A stretch of 64,000 nt of DNA from Bimuria novae-zelandiae CBS 107.79 (GCA_010015655.1 ML976682.1:186001-250000); one strand, 5' to 3'. Counted from the stretch's first letter, positions 10,947 to 22,216 are shown. The notes: a model not told the origin generated them from the letters alone. Numbers and translations: made by a program.

Positions 10947-11887
10947 ATGGACATCCGTGCGTTGAAGCCGGAGGACATCCCGCACGTACAGTTGGCGAAC
11001 ATCACGAACTTGCCGGAGAACTACTTCTGCAAGTACTACCTGTACCATGCGATGAGCTGGCCGCAATTGAGCTATGTGGCTGTGGATGTGAGTGATACTT
11101 TCGCAGAATTCCCCTTTCCAATGAAGAGCAGCACAGACGCCCCGCGATCATGAAGCAAAAGCTGGAACTGAGGGACCTGATGTTAAGATCAATGGTCGCG
11201 GATTGAAGTGCTAAACTGCTATGAAGTTTTGCCGCGGTACAATCATTGCAAACATGCGCAAAGGCCAAGCACTTTGCATAGGTGCCAGCGCACTTGGCAA
11301 GAACCATAACCTCTACTTTATTACCCACGTTCGAATTATCCCACTAACAGATCAAGGTCTCCCGTCCCTCAAAAACCCCTTACGGCCCGCCAAAGATCGT
11401 CGGCTATGTCCTTGCGAAAATGGAAGAAGATCCCTCTGACGGTATCCCTCATGGTCACATTACCTCCCTCTCGGTGATGCGCACGCATCGTCGTCTCGGG
11501 CTCGCTGACAAGCTCATGCGCCAATCCCAGCGTGCCATGGCGGAGACCTTCGCCGCTCAATACGTTTCATTGCACGTGCGTGTATCTAACCAGGCTGCTT
11601 TGCATCTCTACCGCGACACGCTCGGCTTCAAGGTAGACAAGATCGAAGAGAAGTACTATGCGGACGGCGAGAATGCGTACAGCATGCGCATGGACCTGGC
11701 TGACCTGAAGGCGGAGTTGAGGTTGCAAGACGATAGTGACGAGGAGGAGGAGAGCGTTGGAAAAGATGAGGGCGATGCGGTTGGTAGCGAGGGAGCAGAG
11801 AAGAAAGAGAAAAAGAGACTGGTCAGGGTAGGACGGCAGCTGGGTGTGGGGGATCTAGTGGAGAGGAATGAGACGGCTGCTGCGTGA
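10947..11887 (+). CDS. NAA10: N-terminal acetyltransferase A catalytic subunit (Ard1/Naa10)
   Basis: Co-translationally acetylates protein N-termini in the ribosome-bound NatA complex with Naa15. Exon 1, 10947–11087, begins [15 protein letters not shown] and contains [15 protein letters not shown] 269-nt intron (long for this locus) leads to exon 2 at 11357–11887, total 223 residues. The GNAT fold is clear: [22 protein letters not shown], the acetyl-CoA loop RRLGLADK (R-x-x-G-x-A), [16 protein letters not shown] and [16 protein letters not shown] are hallmark Ard1 segments. The C-terminal tail is acidic (DDSDEEEES) and then basic, as in other Naa10 proteins. An alternative acceptor at 11350 (CAG) would add Ile-Lys. 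Confidence 0.95.
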
Positions 11888-12381
11888 GGGGTGAGCATGG
11901 AACACTCTTGTGGTCTTGTAAAGAGGCCATTTGCGCATGCGAAAAAGCGCTGGCTGAGTCCATTCGCAGGCGGAAGCCAATCACTGCGTTAAACAACATT
12001 TACATTCCCCAAAATCCATGAAAAATGGACCTTAAATAATTCATATGCCCATATGCGCAACCCGAATCGTCTCCTATCATCTCGTTGCTTTCTTGGCTGT
12101 CGTCGAGAGCCTTTTCAAACCATCCCGATATCGCTCGAACAGCACGTGGTCCGGCGTTTAGCTCGACGCGTCCTTAACCCCGCTCGCGCCTAATTTTCAA
12201 CGCGTCTCCCTACTCCAATTATACATTCCCAACACAATCAGAGCCCTGCGTGCACTTTCGCGTCTCTACCGGACCCAGATTTGTATCGGAAATATTTAGT
12301 CCTGGCGCCCAGAGGTTTTGTTTCCGCTCGTCGCGAAAACTCTTCAATCACTGACGACAACCCTCGTCGCTTGCCGCGACT
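11888..12381. promoter_or_regulatory. Intergenic between NAA10 and the Alba-like gene
   Basis: Contains the NAA10 3' end and the upstream region of the gene at 12382. No RNA gene or repeat was seen. Confidence 0.4.
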
Positions 12382-13206
12382 ATGAGCGCATCTGCTCCAG
12401 CTGAGCATTCTTCGGGTTCAGGTCCCGATGGCGTGGGCGACACGACCCTTTTCATCGCAACAGCAGCATCCTATGCCAGCGACGGCCCCACGCTACCTGT
12501 CATCGGCGGTGTGAGCGAGCATGCGGATCTCGTCAGACCAAGTAAAGCCACGAGTGACGCAAGACCGGCGAAGAAGCGGAAAACAGTCGACCAACCTGCG
12601 ACAGAGCCAACAGAAGAAGGAGCTGCGGCAAAGAAGCCGCAGGTCGATTTAGCGCCGTTGTACAAACCCTGGACCTTTCTTCCTCCGGAGCTGTTGCAGC
12701 ACATCGAGAAGAGATTAGGTAAATCGTGGGAAGAGAAGGTCGAGGCGGTGGTGTTCACGAAGAACCAGAATGTAAAATCTGGGATTAATCGTCTCAAGAA
12801 CCTCGTAGGCTTTGAAAAGACTCATGGATCTGATGAGACCCTTGAGGATAGTGCTAGTAAGAAAGATGGTGGACTTATCGCAGTTTCGGCTTGTAGTGAG
12901 GGTACGACGAAGCTCGTTGGCATTGTGGAGATGGCGAAACGAATTGTGGGTAGTGGAAAGGAGAAGAAAGATGGCGGAGAGCCGTGGTGCACATATACGG
13001 TTTTAACGGGGTTGGATATCCAGAAGCGGCAAGAAGAAGACGGAAGAGAGAACGTAGAAGACGACAAGGACAAGACGACCGACAAGGATACCAAAAGCAA
13101 GACTCCGGTTCTCACAGTGTGGTTCAGTCGAAAGAGCATCCCGGAGTTCAAGGCCGCTTTTGGAGAGCAGACGTTCACCGTCTTCCACCATGCCACCGAC
13201 GCCTGA
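12382..13206 (+). CDS. Alba-superfamily-like nuclear protein
   Basis: Single-exon gene, 274 residues. A disordered N-terminus contains a basic nuclear-localisation-type run (PAKKRKTV). From about residue 95 the pattern of an Alba-type nucleic-acid-binding fold appears: PPELLQHIEKRL, then a strand and helix (VEAVVFTKNQNVKSGINRLKNLV), then LIAVSACSEGTTKLVGIVEMAKRIV, and later strands TYTVLTGLDI and PVLTVWFSRKSIPEF, with an acidic insertion between. Alba-like proteins in fungi include the Pop6/Pop7 subunits of RNase P/MRP, but I cannot tell whether this is one of those or a different Alba-domain protein. A role in RNA binding is inferred from the fold only. Confidence 0.6.
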   Translation: MSASAPAEHSSGSGPDGVGDTTLFIATAASYASDGPTLPVIGGVSEHADLVRPSKATSDARPAKKRKTVDQPATEPTEEGAAAKKPQVDLAPLYKPWTFLPPELLQHIEKRLGKSWEEKVEAVVFTKNQNVKSGINRLKNLVGFEKTHGSDETLEDSASKKDGGLIAVSACSEGTTKLVGIVEMAKRIVGSGKEKKDGGEPWCTYTVLTGLDIQKRQEEDGRENVEDDKDKTTDKDTKSKTPVLTVWFSRKSIPEFKAAFGEQTFTVFHHATDA

Positions 13207-13378
13207 AACACGTTTCATTACAAGACACCGTTAAAATGTACTATCTGTAACGTCGAAAAGAGTGTTGAGGCAATCGTTATTTTGATTGGGAAGCTACTCT
13301 ACAGAGCTATATAGTGTGGATCACGTGCACAGGCCGCACGTACGCGGGTGGCCCAAGCTTCTATACTGAACCGTCACA

Positions 13379-14014
13379 CTATCCCACCAAGGCAATATCC
13401 TCAAGCCACCACAGATACCAGTTAATCCACTCTCTACCCCTAGTCACGCCTCGTTTCAGTATCAATACCCCATGAGCGTGCTGTTCGTTCGCCATAACTT
13501 CCGGGTACGAGACTTCTACACTCACATTTGCGCCAGCTTGGGAGTGAACCTGGGGAAGCCATCCGACTTTAAGCTGCAGCTCGTACAGCGCTCGCGCTGC
13601 TGATTCACAGATCAAACTCGGATTGCCTCTTGGCTTGATCGGGATTTCGAAACGCTGGTTTCCGGTCGCAAACATGAGGGCGTACAGTCTGGGGGGTTTG
13701 CAACTAGCGGACTTGTTACTGGAAGAATCTACCGGGATGGGGTAAAATCCGCTATGTGGATATGGTCTTCCGAAAAGGTTCGTGGCCGGCGAGTTGGCTT
13801 GGATTAAAGATAACCTGGGCGTCCCATGCCATGGAGAAGCCTGCGAAGTAGCCGGACTGGTACCAGGAGTGCACATTCCATGGAAAGAGAAAACTTCTAG
13901 TCTAGCAGGTGTCGATGCAGGCGTAGGGGCGTCTGACGAAGAAGAAGCCTCCGAACAGATGTACCGGGAATATTCTTCCGCCATAGGAATTAGGAAAGCG
14001 CCGATAATGCCCAT
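13379..14014 (-). CDS. Hypothetical protein
   Basis: Single open frame of 211 residues, convergent with the Alba-like gene (172 bp between stops). The first half is Ser/Thr/Pro-rich (SSSSDAPTPASTPARL). The second half looks more ordered (FEIPIKPRG-NPSLICESAARALYELQLKVGWLPQ). No family was recognised, and no signal peptide or membrane segment is convincing. It may be an orphan or a partial gene. Confidence 0.45.
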   Translation of the reverse strand: MGIIGAFLIPMAEEYSRYICSEASSSSDAPTPASTPARLEVFSFHGMCTPGTSPATSQASPWHGTPRLSLIQANSPATNLFGRPYPHSGFYPIPVDSSSNKSASCKPPRLYALMFATGNQRFEIPIKPRGNPSLICESAARALYELQLKVGWLPQVHSQAGANVSVEVSYPEVMANEQHAHGVLILKRGVTRGREWINWYLWWLEDIALVG

Positions 14015-14214
14015 GGTCTTATGTGAAAGCTAGCAACGTTTGCCCCGGGGCCTACACATGATCACGAGGTCTTGCACAACTCCAGCAACGGCACGAGAAC
14101 TACCCACATGATACTTCACTCCACCTACACTCTGACCATGACCATAATTACACATGTCAAAAAGCGATCCTGTCTCTGCATATCCACCGCACGTGCCTCA
14201 CCCCCCGAACATCG

Positions 14215-14243
14215 CACCTTCACACCTTCACACCTTCACACCT
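14215..14243. repeat. 8-bp tandem repeat (CACCTTCA)n
   Basis: About 3.6 perfect copies of CACCTTCA, just downstream of the small hypothetical gene that ends at 14267. Confidence 0.85.
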
Positions 14244-14266
14244 GAGCGCCCAAACCCTACTCCCAT

Positions 14267-14680
14267 CTACCGCACAACAACAACCTTTTCAATCCACCAA
14301 ACAGCCTTCCACATCTCCTCGCCCAGGTAAAACTCCACCGCCACCGGCCTCCCGTCCCCATTTCCCACATAATTCGCACCTGTGTCCACTCTCGAGCTCC
14401 GAGAAAATGACACCTCCGTCGCCACATCGCTGATGCAGTCCTTGACCTCCTTCTCGAGCTCCGCTCGCGCGCTACCGAGGCTGTAGTACGCTGATACCGT
14501 GTTGCCGTGCAGCGGGCGGCTGAGGAAGGACTTTGAGGACGCGGTGTAGTGCATTAGGATATAGTAGTACTGTTGGGGTGGGAGGAGCGAGGTGAAGGAT
14601 TCGGTGGTGGCGTTGAGGGGTGTTGTTCTAAGGTGAGGGGTGGTCATTTTGGAGGTTCTGGGTGTTTTGGGGTGGTTCAT
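14267..14680 (-). CDS. Hypothetical protein
   Basis: Open frame of 137 residues starting MNHPKTPRTSKM, with an in-frame second ATG at codon 12. It contains FTSLLPPQQYYYILMHYTA and ARAELEKEVKDCISDVATEVSFSR, and ends in FYLGEEMWKAVWWIEKVVV. The amphipathic patterns look protein-like, but no family was recognised. It could be a short accessory or orphan gene. Confidence 0.45.
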   Translation of the reverse strand: MNHPKTPRTSKMTTPHLRTTPLNATTESFTSLLPPQQYYYILMHYTASSKSFLSRPLHGNTVSAYYSLGSARAELEKEVKDCISDVATEVSFSRSSRVDTGANYVGNGDGRPVAVEFYLGEEMWKAVWWIEKVVVVR

Positions 14681-15176
14681 ACGTTTGGAGGGTGCTTTTG
14701 TAGGGGATGAAGGTCCGGAGTGCTGGGAGGGATATTTAGAATATTGGTCATTTGATCATTTGGTGTTTTCTTCATGTCTGCTTGATGTCTGCTTGTGAGT
14801 GACAAGCGGCAAGCAGCTCGAGTGCAAGTTGACGCGGGCAGATTTCGTCCTTGCGTATTCCTTGTCGTGAAATCCCAAAGGTTCCAAAAGCCTTGAGGCA
14901 GTGAGTCCTCTTCACCGGCAGTGAGGAATAACCAAAGGTGTTCTAACGCTCGGGAGATTCCGCATGGCTTCCTCTACAACACGGGACAGGTTTGTCACGG
15001 AGGATTTGACCGTGAAGGCTCTTGTTGGACACGGCGGGGATGTAACATAGAGTCGGACGCCACACTCAATGTCCTGCGCCTGTCCTGATCACTGAGTCTC
15101 TTGTTGAGCTTTTTGCGATACTTTCCTGGGCCCAGTCAGATATTTTTCGACGGGTGAAAAGCAAGAGGAAAATTGA
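14681..15176. other. Intergenic, nothing recognised
   Basis: No credible coding frame or repeat between the small hypothetical gene and the HET gene. Confidence 0.45.
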
Positions 15177-16406
15177 CTAACGGCTTGAGTTGCCTCGTGC
15201 CTTGCTTCGCCTGACCAGTTCCATTATGTGTGTCTGATTTTCCTCGCCCCTCACTTCTAGTCCTTCATCACTTGTTTGGAGATCTGCGCAAAAGCTATTA
15301 GGCGCAGAAGCCGAAAACCCTTCTAAGGTAACGGACGAGACTGGGTCTGTTGAAAAGGACGATGAGGTATAATGCAAGTGAGACTCAATCTCGTCATCAG
15401 AGCAGTCAACTCCCAATGTCTCCGCCATCATTCTTCCTAGACGAAGTAGCTCTTTCCTTCCCTTTTCGCTTTGTGACGCTCTGCATTTAGCGTGCCGCAG
15501 CAACGCGGTAAGAAGATCCCTGGGAGATGTACCGTAGTCGATGGGTAGATCTTGACTATCTTCCGCCAGTCCGTGAAGAGCATACACTTTGTCACGGATG
15601 TCAGTAGCCTCGTGGTCCCGATACACCTCCAAGAGCGTTAACAGCGACTGTTTTCTTTCACTTCGTGTTGATATTGCCTTTGCGATAACGATCGCAGGGC
15701 TCGCAAGGACTTCGCATGCACACCGTAGATAAGCACTCCTCGTATGCGCTAACCCCATATCAAATATTCTGCGGAGGTCGTCGATTAGTCCCTCAAACTT
15801 GGACCAGCTGACAAGCATGGAGCCACAGAAGATAGTAGCATTTTTAGCCAACATGACCTCCTGGACAATCCAGATTCGGCGCCAATAATTCCTTTGGCAC
15901 AAGCGCAGCACGCTTTCAGCCTGCTCAAGAGTCCAGATCTTCCCGAAGCTTATACTCCCAGAATCCAATGGTTTTCTTTCTGCGATAAATTGCATCGCGA
16001 CATTACTGGAGCTGTCAACTTCGCCAAGCCATATCGCCACCGATTGGGCCTTGGAGTAAATAGAACCCATCATCTGCACTTGGTGGTTTTGTTCCGCGAC
16101 GTCTGATTGATTGATGCAAAGCGCGTCAATCCAATAATAACCATGTCGCTCTTGAAGTCGCATGTGAAGCAGAAACCACCATAGGTTTCTGCCCACGGGA
16201 AACCGGGCATTATTCAGGTCAATTTCGCGGTAGCTTTGTGTTGGTCCCCATGAGTATGACAAGGCGATATATGGCGGACAATCGTTCAACGGATAGGAGC
16301 GCAGAATGCATGTGATCTTTCCTCGGTCCGAAGAAGATTGTAGTTGAAGCAATCGGAACTCTCTGTTTCCAAGGTCCAGTCGAGCTGTAGCGTAAGGATC
16401 TTCCAT
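15177..16406 (-). CDS. HET-domain protein (heterokaryon incompatibility)
   Basis: Single exon, 409 residues. The HET domain occupies about residues 40–200 with its diagnostic blocks: PPYIALSYSWG, YYWIDALCINQ, QVQMMGSIYSKAQSVAIWLGE and YWRRIWIVQEVMLAKN. Further on, DIRDKVYALHGLAED is the usual downstream motif. HET proteins act in fungal non-self recognition and can trigger programmed cell death, often by pairing with NLR-type or other partners; no NLR gene is adjacent here. It is shorter than many HET proteins, and the C-terminal 80 residues look unordered. Start at 16406 is the first ATG before the conserved region. Confidence 0.92.
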   Translation of the reverse strand: MEDPYATARLDLGNREFRLLQLQSSSDRGKITCILRSYPLNDCPPYIALSYSWGPTQSYREIDLNNARFPVGRNLWWFLLHMRLQERHGYYWIDALCINQSDVAEQNHQVQMMGSIYSKAQSVAIWLGEVDSSSNVAMQFIAERKPLDSGSISFGKIWTLEQAESVLRLCQRNYWRRIWIVQEVMLAKNATIFCGSMLVSWSKFEGLIDDLRRIFDMGLAHTRSAYLRCACEVLASPAIVIAKAISTRSERKQSLLTLLEVYRDHEATDIRDKVYALHGLAEDSQDLPIDYGTSPRDLLTALLRHAKCRASQSEKGRKELLRLGRMMAETLGVDCSDDEIESHLHYTSSSFSTDPVSSVTLEGFSASAPNSFCADLQTSDEGLEVRGEENQTHIMELVRRSKARGNSSR

Positions 16407-16972
16407 TAGCAGGAATGGCGATCGAACGTTTTGGGTGGTTGAGTATTATAGCACCGCGCATCAACGTCGGGGATGCTCTGCCGTCTCTTAAGAAGATCGC
16501 ATGGCGTTCGTGAAGCAAGTGCGGCGAAAGCAACAGCGGGAGATGGTGTTCGTCCTTCGTTGCCCTTGAGGCCAGGCTTGCAGAGAAGTCAGCTATGGCC
16601 TACATGCATCAGCTGGGGTACACAGCTGGTTGTAGACTAGCGCGTTTATTGAACCTGTGTAGATGATGAGAGAGCCCCTCAGGGCTGGGTCGTGAGGAAA
16701 CCGAGGCCATGGCAAGAGGCAGCGAAGATTTGTGGGGCAGTTGCCGAACAGCACCCCTGTCTCAAAAAGCGGGGCCGCAAGCCCAACGCTTTCTTTCCTT
16801 TTCGATGCACAAGATTGCTGAAACGAATATTTCTGGGCTTAACAATGTAATGGGCCTCCAAGACCCGCTACCTGTTACTTGTGTACACAAGTATACTTCA
16901 TAGGCTTCACAAGAGCATCACGATTTGAAAAACAGATGTACCAAGAATTTCAATAGCATAATGTGAGTCCTA
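16407..16972. other. Intergenic, nothing recognised
   Basis: Holds the upstream region of the HET gene and the 3' flank of the Zn2Cys6 gene. No gene-like frame was identified. Confidence 0.45.
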
Positions 16973-18837
16973 TTATGCAAGGCTTACCCACCGCTCATTT
17001 TCGTTCAAAGTCGCATCTTCTTCCCACGACTGTTGCAACACATCGCCATGCGATGTCAACCTCCTCTTAATATTCCTCTCCACTCTTCGGCGAGCATGGT
17101 GGAAGCTGCCTAAATAGCGTGACTGTTCCAGCTTTCTCAACCGACCAACCACAAATTGTGCCTGATCATTGTTATCCAGGTTCGATTTGCCAAGCACAAA
17201 CACCGGCCAGAGGGAGGCTCCACTGCTAACAGGGAGCTTTCGAATGACTTCGATGATAGCCTCACGAAGATTACGGGAGAACGCTGGCGAAGCGTTTGAA
17301 TGCGGCGCTATGACACGGTCGTGCAGGTAAAGCATCGCGGATAGCCTCTTGACCTCAACAATCTGTAACATGGTCTTAGCGTGCTCCACCTCCGTCCGTA
17401 ACGTTTGCTGGAGACCAGATAGCTGGTTCATGAGTTGCGTCGCTTTAGCTGCCAAGTCTTCAGTCGAAATGTCTTGCTGTCGATAATCCGCTGCCAGACG
17501 AGAGATTTGGCTGATCAGTGAGATGAAGTTCTCTTGAACAACCCATGATCGAATCGATCTGCGATAGTCAGCATGACTATCGCGATGACAAATGTTTGCG
17601 TTCCGCGCATTTCAGACCGCGGAGTAATGGGCTCCTGTCGTGCGGCTGGAACTGGTATCGTACCTCGGAAAAGTTTTCGTCTTGATCCCACTCATAATGC
17701 TCAAAGCCACTCACATCCTCCTCCCAGGCTGTTCGTCCCATCACATCGTGTGCTACGAAGTATATCTCGCAGAATTGTCGGAGGTCTTTGTCGATGTGGG
17801 AAGAACAAAGCAAGTCCTTCAACATACGCATGTCCATCTTCAGATGTGTGATCCAAGAAGGTTCGCACCCATCAGTGATCTAATCCTTTAGCTCAGTCTT
17901 TCGCAGGATAAGAAAATTAATTACATCTCGGAAGCAGAACATGACCATGGTTGCCAGGCTCTTCCAATCGACATTCGCTTTGCCGAGATGCATATTCAAA
18001 CCTCGAATAGCTTTTGATCGGTGGCGAAGAGAATGGAGCTCATATTGACGGTCTCCGCTGCAGTGATAAAGCTGGCAAGCGGACGCAGCAAGTAGTGTAT
18101 GGCGAAGCGGTTCGAATTCGTAAGCCACCGGAAGAAGGACTTTGAGGTAAGGATTGAGATGGACACTGATAGAGCATTTTGGAGAGAGCTCGTAGATGTA
18201 ATAGTTAAGGGGCCTAGAGTCGACTTCCGATAAAGAAAGGAGAGGTAGACAAGACCGGAGGAAGAACTGTGGTTGCACTTCGCCACAGGATAGGATGTGA
18301 CGGGTCGCAGATAGCTAGAGTGGATACTATCTCCTCATCCGCGGCTTCCTGGTCACTGGTGTTAATGGGCCCGTATGGTGCTCGGTACGGAATTTCGCTC
18401 GCTTCCAGTTCGGTAACGTTGTCGTGTGGTCTTTCTGTTTCAACATGTAACGTTGCCTCCGCTACAAATTCGTTTCTAAGTCCCAGTGGGAGACCGTCCA
18501 CGAAATCGTCAGGCGAAAAATTTGTGAATTCCCAACTTTCTCTGGCATCAAGTAGTATCCATACCAGCTCTTCCTTGACCTCGGAAAATTTTAGAGAGCC
18601 TGGGATCGGCTCCATCTTTCTTCCATCTCGGGTCCATACACCGGCCCTGCCATGCACAACATTTCGCTGAAGTGAGTCCTCTTCCCAAAGTAACTTGAAC
18701 TCATACTGGCAAGGCAGCGACAGACGTTGGCAGCGCTTGCACGATGGCCTTTCTTCTGTGCACTTTACGTGCGCCACCTTGCAGCTTGCGCAGCCGGTTC
18801 GTCTGCGGGGCGCCCTCTGCACTCTGCGCGGCGGCAT
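16973..18837 (-). pseudogene. Zn2Cys6 transcription factor with fungal regulator domain, one frameshift
   Basis: Four exons: 18837–18328, 18266–17925, 17879–17664 and 17558–16973, all joined in phase 0 by introns of 61, 45 and 105 nt. The DNA-binding cluster is near the N-terminus: GCASCKVAHVKC…CKRCQRLSLPCQY (six cysteines). The middle region matches the fungal-specific regulator domain: NPYLKVLLPVAYE, LLAASACQLYH, and LATMVMFCFRD spliced to ITDGCEPSWITHL. Exon 4 starts with the expected IDSIMGCSREL, but a single base (near 17525) throws it out of frame, with a stop at 17462–17460. The following frame (ISLISQISRLAADY … FVVGRLRKLEQSRYLGSFHHARR) continues the domain to 16973. It is a pseudogene or an indel error. 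The ATG used is 18837 (MPPRRVQRAP). Confidence 0.8.
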
Positions 18838-19918
18838 GTGAATGATGTAGTGACCGTATGGCCGATGCACGATCGGTGTTGACAACGCCTGGGGGTCGTG
18901 GGGTTAAAAAGGACCGGACAGTTGCGTGCGTGGCCCATTATAACCGCCTTGACAAGATCCTTGCTTGCTAGGTCCAGGCCATGCCTGGTACGGTTTCAAC
19001 CCCAGATTCTGGAGGAAGAGATGGTGCAATCGGGCCGGGCATACGCTAGAGCCGATGACGTTGGTGTCTCAGAAACCTAAAAATTAAGCTGCATGCATGT
19101 GTGCCGTAACATGTGCCACTGTGGTTCTTAGTACACGAAAAATTGCATCTGGGCAATGCAGATGGAAGATTATTTAGGCAGTTGAAGTCAATCAGGGCTA
19201 TAGGGGAGGAGCTCGTTATGCACAAGTTGTAGCCGTCATAGTACGCTCTGCCGTTCAGCATCACGCAAGATTCCAATTCCGAATCATCATCGATTGTCCA
19301 CAAGCTTGACCAGGATCTTCAAGATCGATGAGTTCGGTATTACAGGCCATCCAAAGCTCGGGCCCCGCACGTTGACACAGAAAAAGCGCACAGACCCCAT
19401 AGCTGTACGAATCCCGGACGAGTCCTTGTGCACGGTTATATTATTGAACATTAATTATCACCTTAAATATATGTAGAAGGAACTGAAATTAGTGCGAGGC
19501 AGGATGCGCAATCATTGAAAGAGTCACGCGCTAACCGGTCAGGTGTGAATGAATCCGCCCGGCACTTGGCCCACGTCGTGGCCATCCCAAACAACAATTG
19601 TCAAAGCAGGCGATATCTCGCTCCAAATGACTCATCTCAACAGAGTATACCCAGCGATTGTCTTTTTAAAACCATCAGCCAAATACATTGCCAGTGTGCT
19701 GCCGATCTCGACGGTTCCGCCCATCCTCAACATCCCCCTTCCACCCCACACGCTGCCGAGCCACGTGCGAAACAACCCGTCCGGGCGCCTGAATAGTGAG
19801 TCTCACTGCATACGCCCTCGCGAGGCATCTTAGTCGGCCCGAAAACATCGATATCAAAGGGGGCCTAGTTCGTGGGCACTACGCCCTGTCGGCACCCAAC
19901 CTCATAGTGTGCTTCCTC
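18838..19918. other. Intergenic, nothing recognised
   Basis: About 1.1 kb between the divergent start of the Zn2Cys6 gene and the 3' end of the transporter. Several short frames exist but none looks coding. The proximity of regulator and transporter makes co-regulation possible. Confidence 0.4.
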
Positions 19919-21578
19919 TTAAGTGGTGTACCTGAAACCCTCCTGGTTGAAGTCGGTCAGGTCGTTGAAGTTCTCCACCACCGTACCGTCGAGTTCGACT
20001 GCAGGCACAGTTGGGACAAACTTGCGGTTCATGGCGACGCAGAAGAACCGGCAGGCAGCTATCAAGCTAATGCACACGCAATAGCAGGCTAGCATGGCTA
20101 CCACGCCTCCTGTATAAGCTGGCGCTTGGTTCGCACGGAATGTCTGTGGTCCAATGAGATTCCCAACGGCGTAGCCAACGTATTGAATAGCGAATTGAAC
20201 GTTCTTTTTGGTGTGACCAGCAGTATTAGCCTGAGCAAGCGAGATGCCAACAACGTATGAACCGAAGTAGGTATAGCACAGGTACAAGCCGACTAGTTGG
20301 GCGGGTACGGCAGTGCGGGACACAGCGTACAGAACTGCGGTTCCAGCGATCGGTAAAGTGCAAGCTATCATAGTGACGAGGCAGCGGCGATCGTTCCACT
20401 TAGCGGCCAGGTAGGAGAACGTAAGGGCTGCCAAGGTGGATATGACACCCGTGGGCATTGCGAGGAGCGACGACTCAACGGATGTGAAGCCGAGATTTTT
20501 GATTATAATACCATTGAAGGTAATCGGGCCTGTAGTTGGGTTAGTTGCAATATCTTCAAGGGGAAAGGTTTAACTCCATTGGGGATATTGATAGCAATAT
20601 TGAAGAAAAAGATTAACCAAGTCTTGGGGTCTGGCACCGCTTCCAGGACTTGCTCCCACTTCCACACATTGTTCACGATACCGGTCTTGTTGCCTTCAAG
20701 TCTCTGAACCCAAAACACCTTCTCCTGCTGCGTGAGGAATATGGCGTTCATCGGCGTGTCTGGCAGGAAACTGAGAGCGAAAATAGACCACGCCATGGAG
20801 ATAGATCCGACTATTAAGTACAGATATTGCCACTTCGCGAGTGGCGAATCATCAGAGATATGGCTGTCCAATGTAAGCTTCGAGAGAAAGTGTGCTTGGA
20901 GAGATAGGACGCACCCTACGGCCCAACTAAGGAAGCCATTGACGACTGAACTCATAGCGGCGAACACGAATGCGTTACGTGGTGGTTGCTCGTTCTTCTT
21001 ATACCAACTATCAACTGTTAGTTGAGGTCACCGAATAAACAGTATAATACGTACCCAGAAATAATCAACGAGCTCCCTGGAACAATAATAGCTTCAGCAG
21101 CGCCCATTAAGAAGCGAAGAGCCATCAGTCCACCCCAATTGCTGCAAGCAGGCATAAGCAGAGCCATTACGCTCCATGCCACGGAGCATGTGCAGAGGTA
21201 CTTTGCTGCTGGGAATTTGTGAACTAGGTATGATGAGGGAAACATTCCCACAAGAGCGCCAAGTGATAGGATCGAGCCCAGCCACGAGTACTGCTGGCCA
21301 TGGAGACCGTTGTCTTCTTGCAGGCCATAAATCGCTGCGGTAGACAGGGCCACTTTGTCGACCGCACCCAGAGTTGCAGTGACAAACAGCATTGGAATGA
21401 TAATCCAGTCGATTTTTCTCTTCAATCGCTGCTCTTGTTCCGGAGTGAGAATCTCATAATCTCCAGCATGCGCAAGAAATAGTGCGGCTTTGTCGATGTT
21501 TTTAGTGTCCGCCGTCTCTTCAACAGCAACTGCAGTCGCTGCCATATGCATGTCGTTCTTGTCGCCAGTGCTTGTCAT
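19919..21578 (-). pseudogene. MFS transporter, allantoate permease (Dal5)-like, with a frame defect
   Basis: Exon 1, 21578–21055, encodes the cytoplasmic N-terminus and first helices (LTPEQEQRLKRKIDWIIIP, AAIYGLQ, LGALVGMFPSSYLVHKFP, GAAEAIIVPGSSLIISG). A clean 47-nt intron joins exon 2 (21007–20575: WYKKNEQPPRN, SWAVGC, LPDTPMNA-IFLT, FFFNIAINIPNG). Exon 3 (20529–19919) resumes at ITFNGIIIKNLGF and runs through MPTGVISTLAAL, LYLCYTYFGSYVVGISLAQANTAGHTKK and a normal C-terminus. The exon 2/3 junction does not work: with the only plausible donor (GTTAAA) and acceptor (CTACAG) the frame is off by one base. Members import organic anions or ureido acids across the plasma membrane. It is broken or mis-sequenced at that point. 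Confidence 0.78.
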
Positions 21579-22138
21579 CAAGGACAAAAGAGCAAGAAAA
21601 CAAAAAGTATAATATAGTAGACGACAAAACTCGATGGAGAGATACGACGCCGATGGCTAGCTATTGTGCGCACAAAGGGACGATGATATAGCGGTAGAGA
21701 TTTATGCATGACACCTGCCCCCAAGAAACGCTATTGTTCTTCGAGGTCCCCAACTTACTCCACCCCCTAGTACGATAGAACGCATCCGGATGCTATCAGT
21801 ACTAAATCATGAACCAGGTGTCCGGCATTGTTGGCGTCCGGAGTCCAGATTAGCTCAGATAACCATTTGCAGAAGATTCGTCGATGAGCGGATATCGGGA
21901 AGCTCGGAAAAGCAGGCAGAAGAAACTCGCTGAAGAGCCGCCGCGGGCTGCAAAATAGGATGGTCCATACGGCTCCACGTGACATGACTTGTGCCCATGT
22001 CTAACGTTGAACATAAGTAATCTCTGCAAAGGTCCCCACGTCGTCGGCGCGCCCTATTATGTGGAGTGCATACACTAGCCTGAGAGAACTCGGCAGAATT
22101 ACAAGACCATGAGCGTAGTCGAATATTGTATGATTTAT
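21579..22138. other. Intergenic, upstream of transporter
   Basis: Contains the transporter promoter and leads into the transposon nest. No gene was recognised. Confidence 0.4.
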
Positions 22139-22216
22139 AGGTGTGGTGGGATATTATATCATTCACAGGCGTGGTGGGATATTATATCATTCACAGGCGT
22201 GGCGGGATATTGAATG
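22139..22216. repeat. 28-bp direct tandem repeat, 2.8 copies
   Basis: Copies at 22139–22166, 22167–22194 and 22195–22216 (partial). The unit begins AGGYGTGGTGGGATATTATA. The first two differ at one position. It sits about 30 bp before the left end of the first pogo-type element. Confidence 0.85.
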
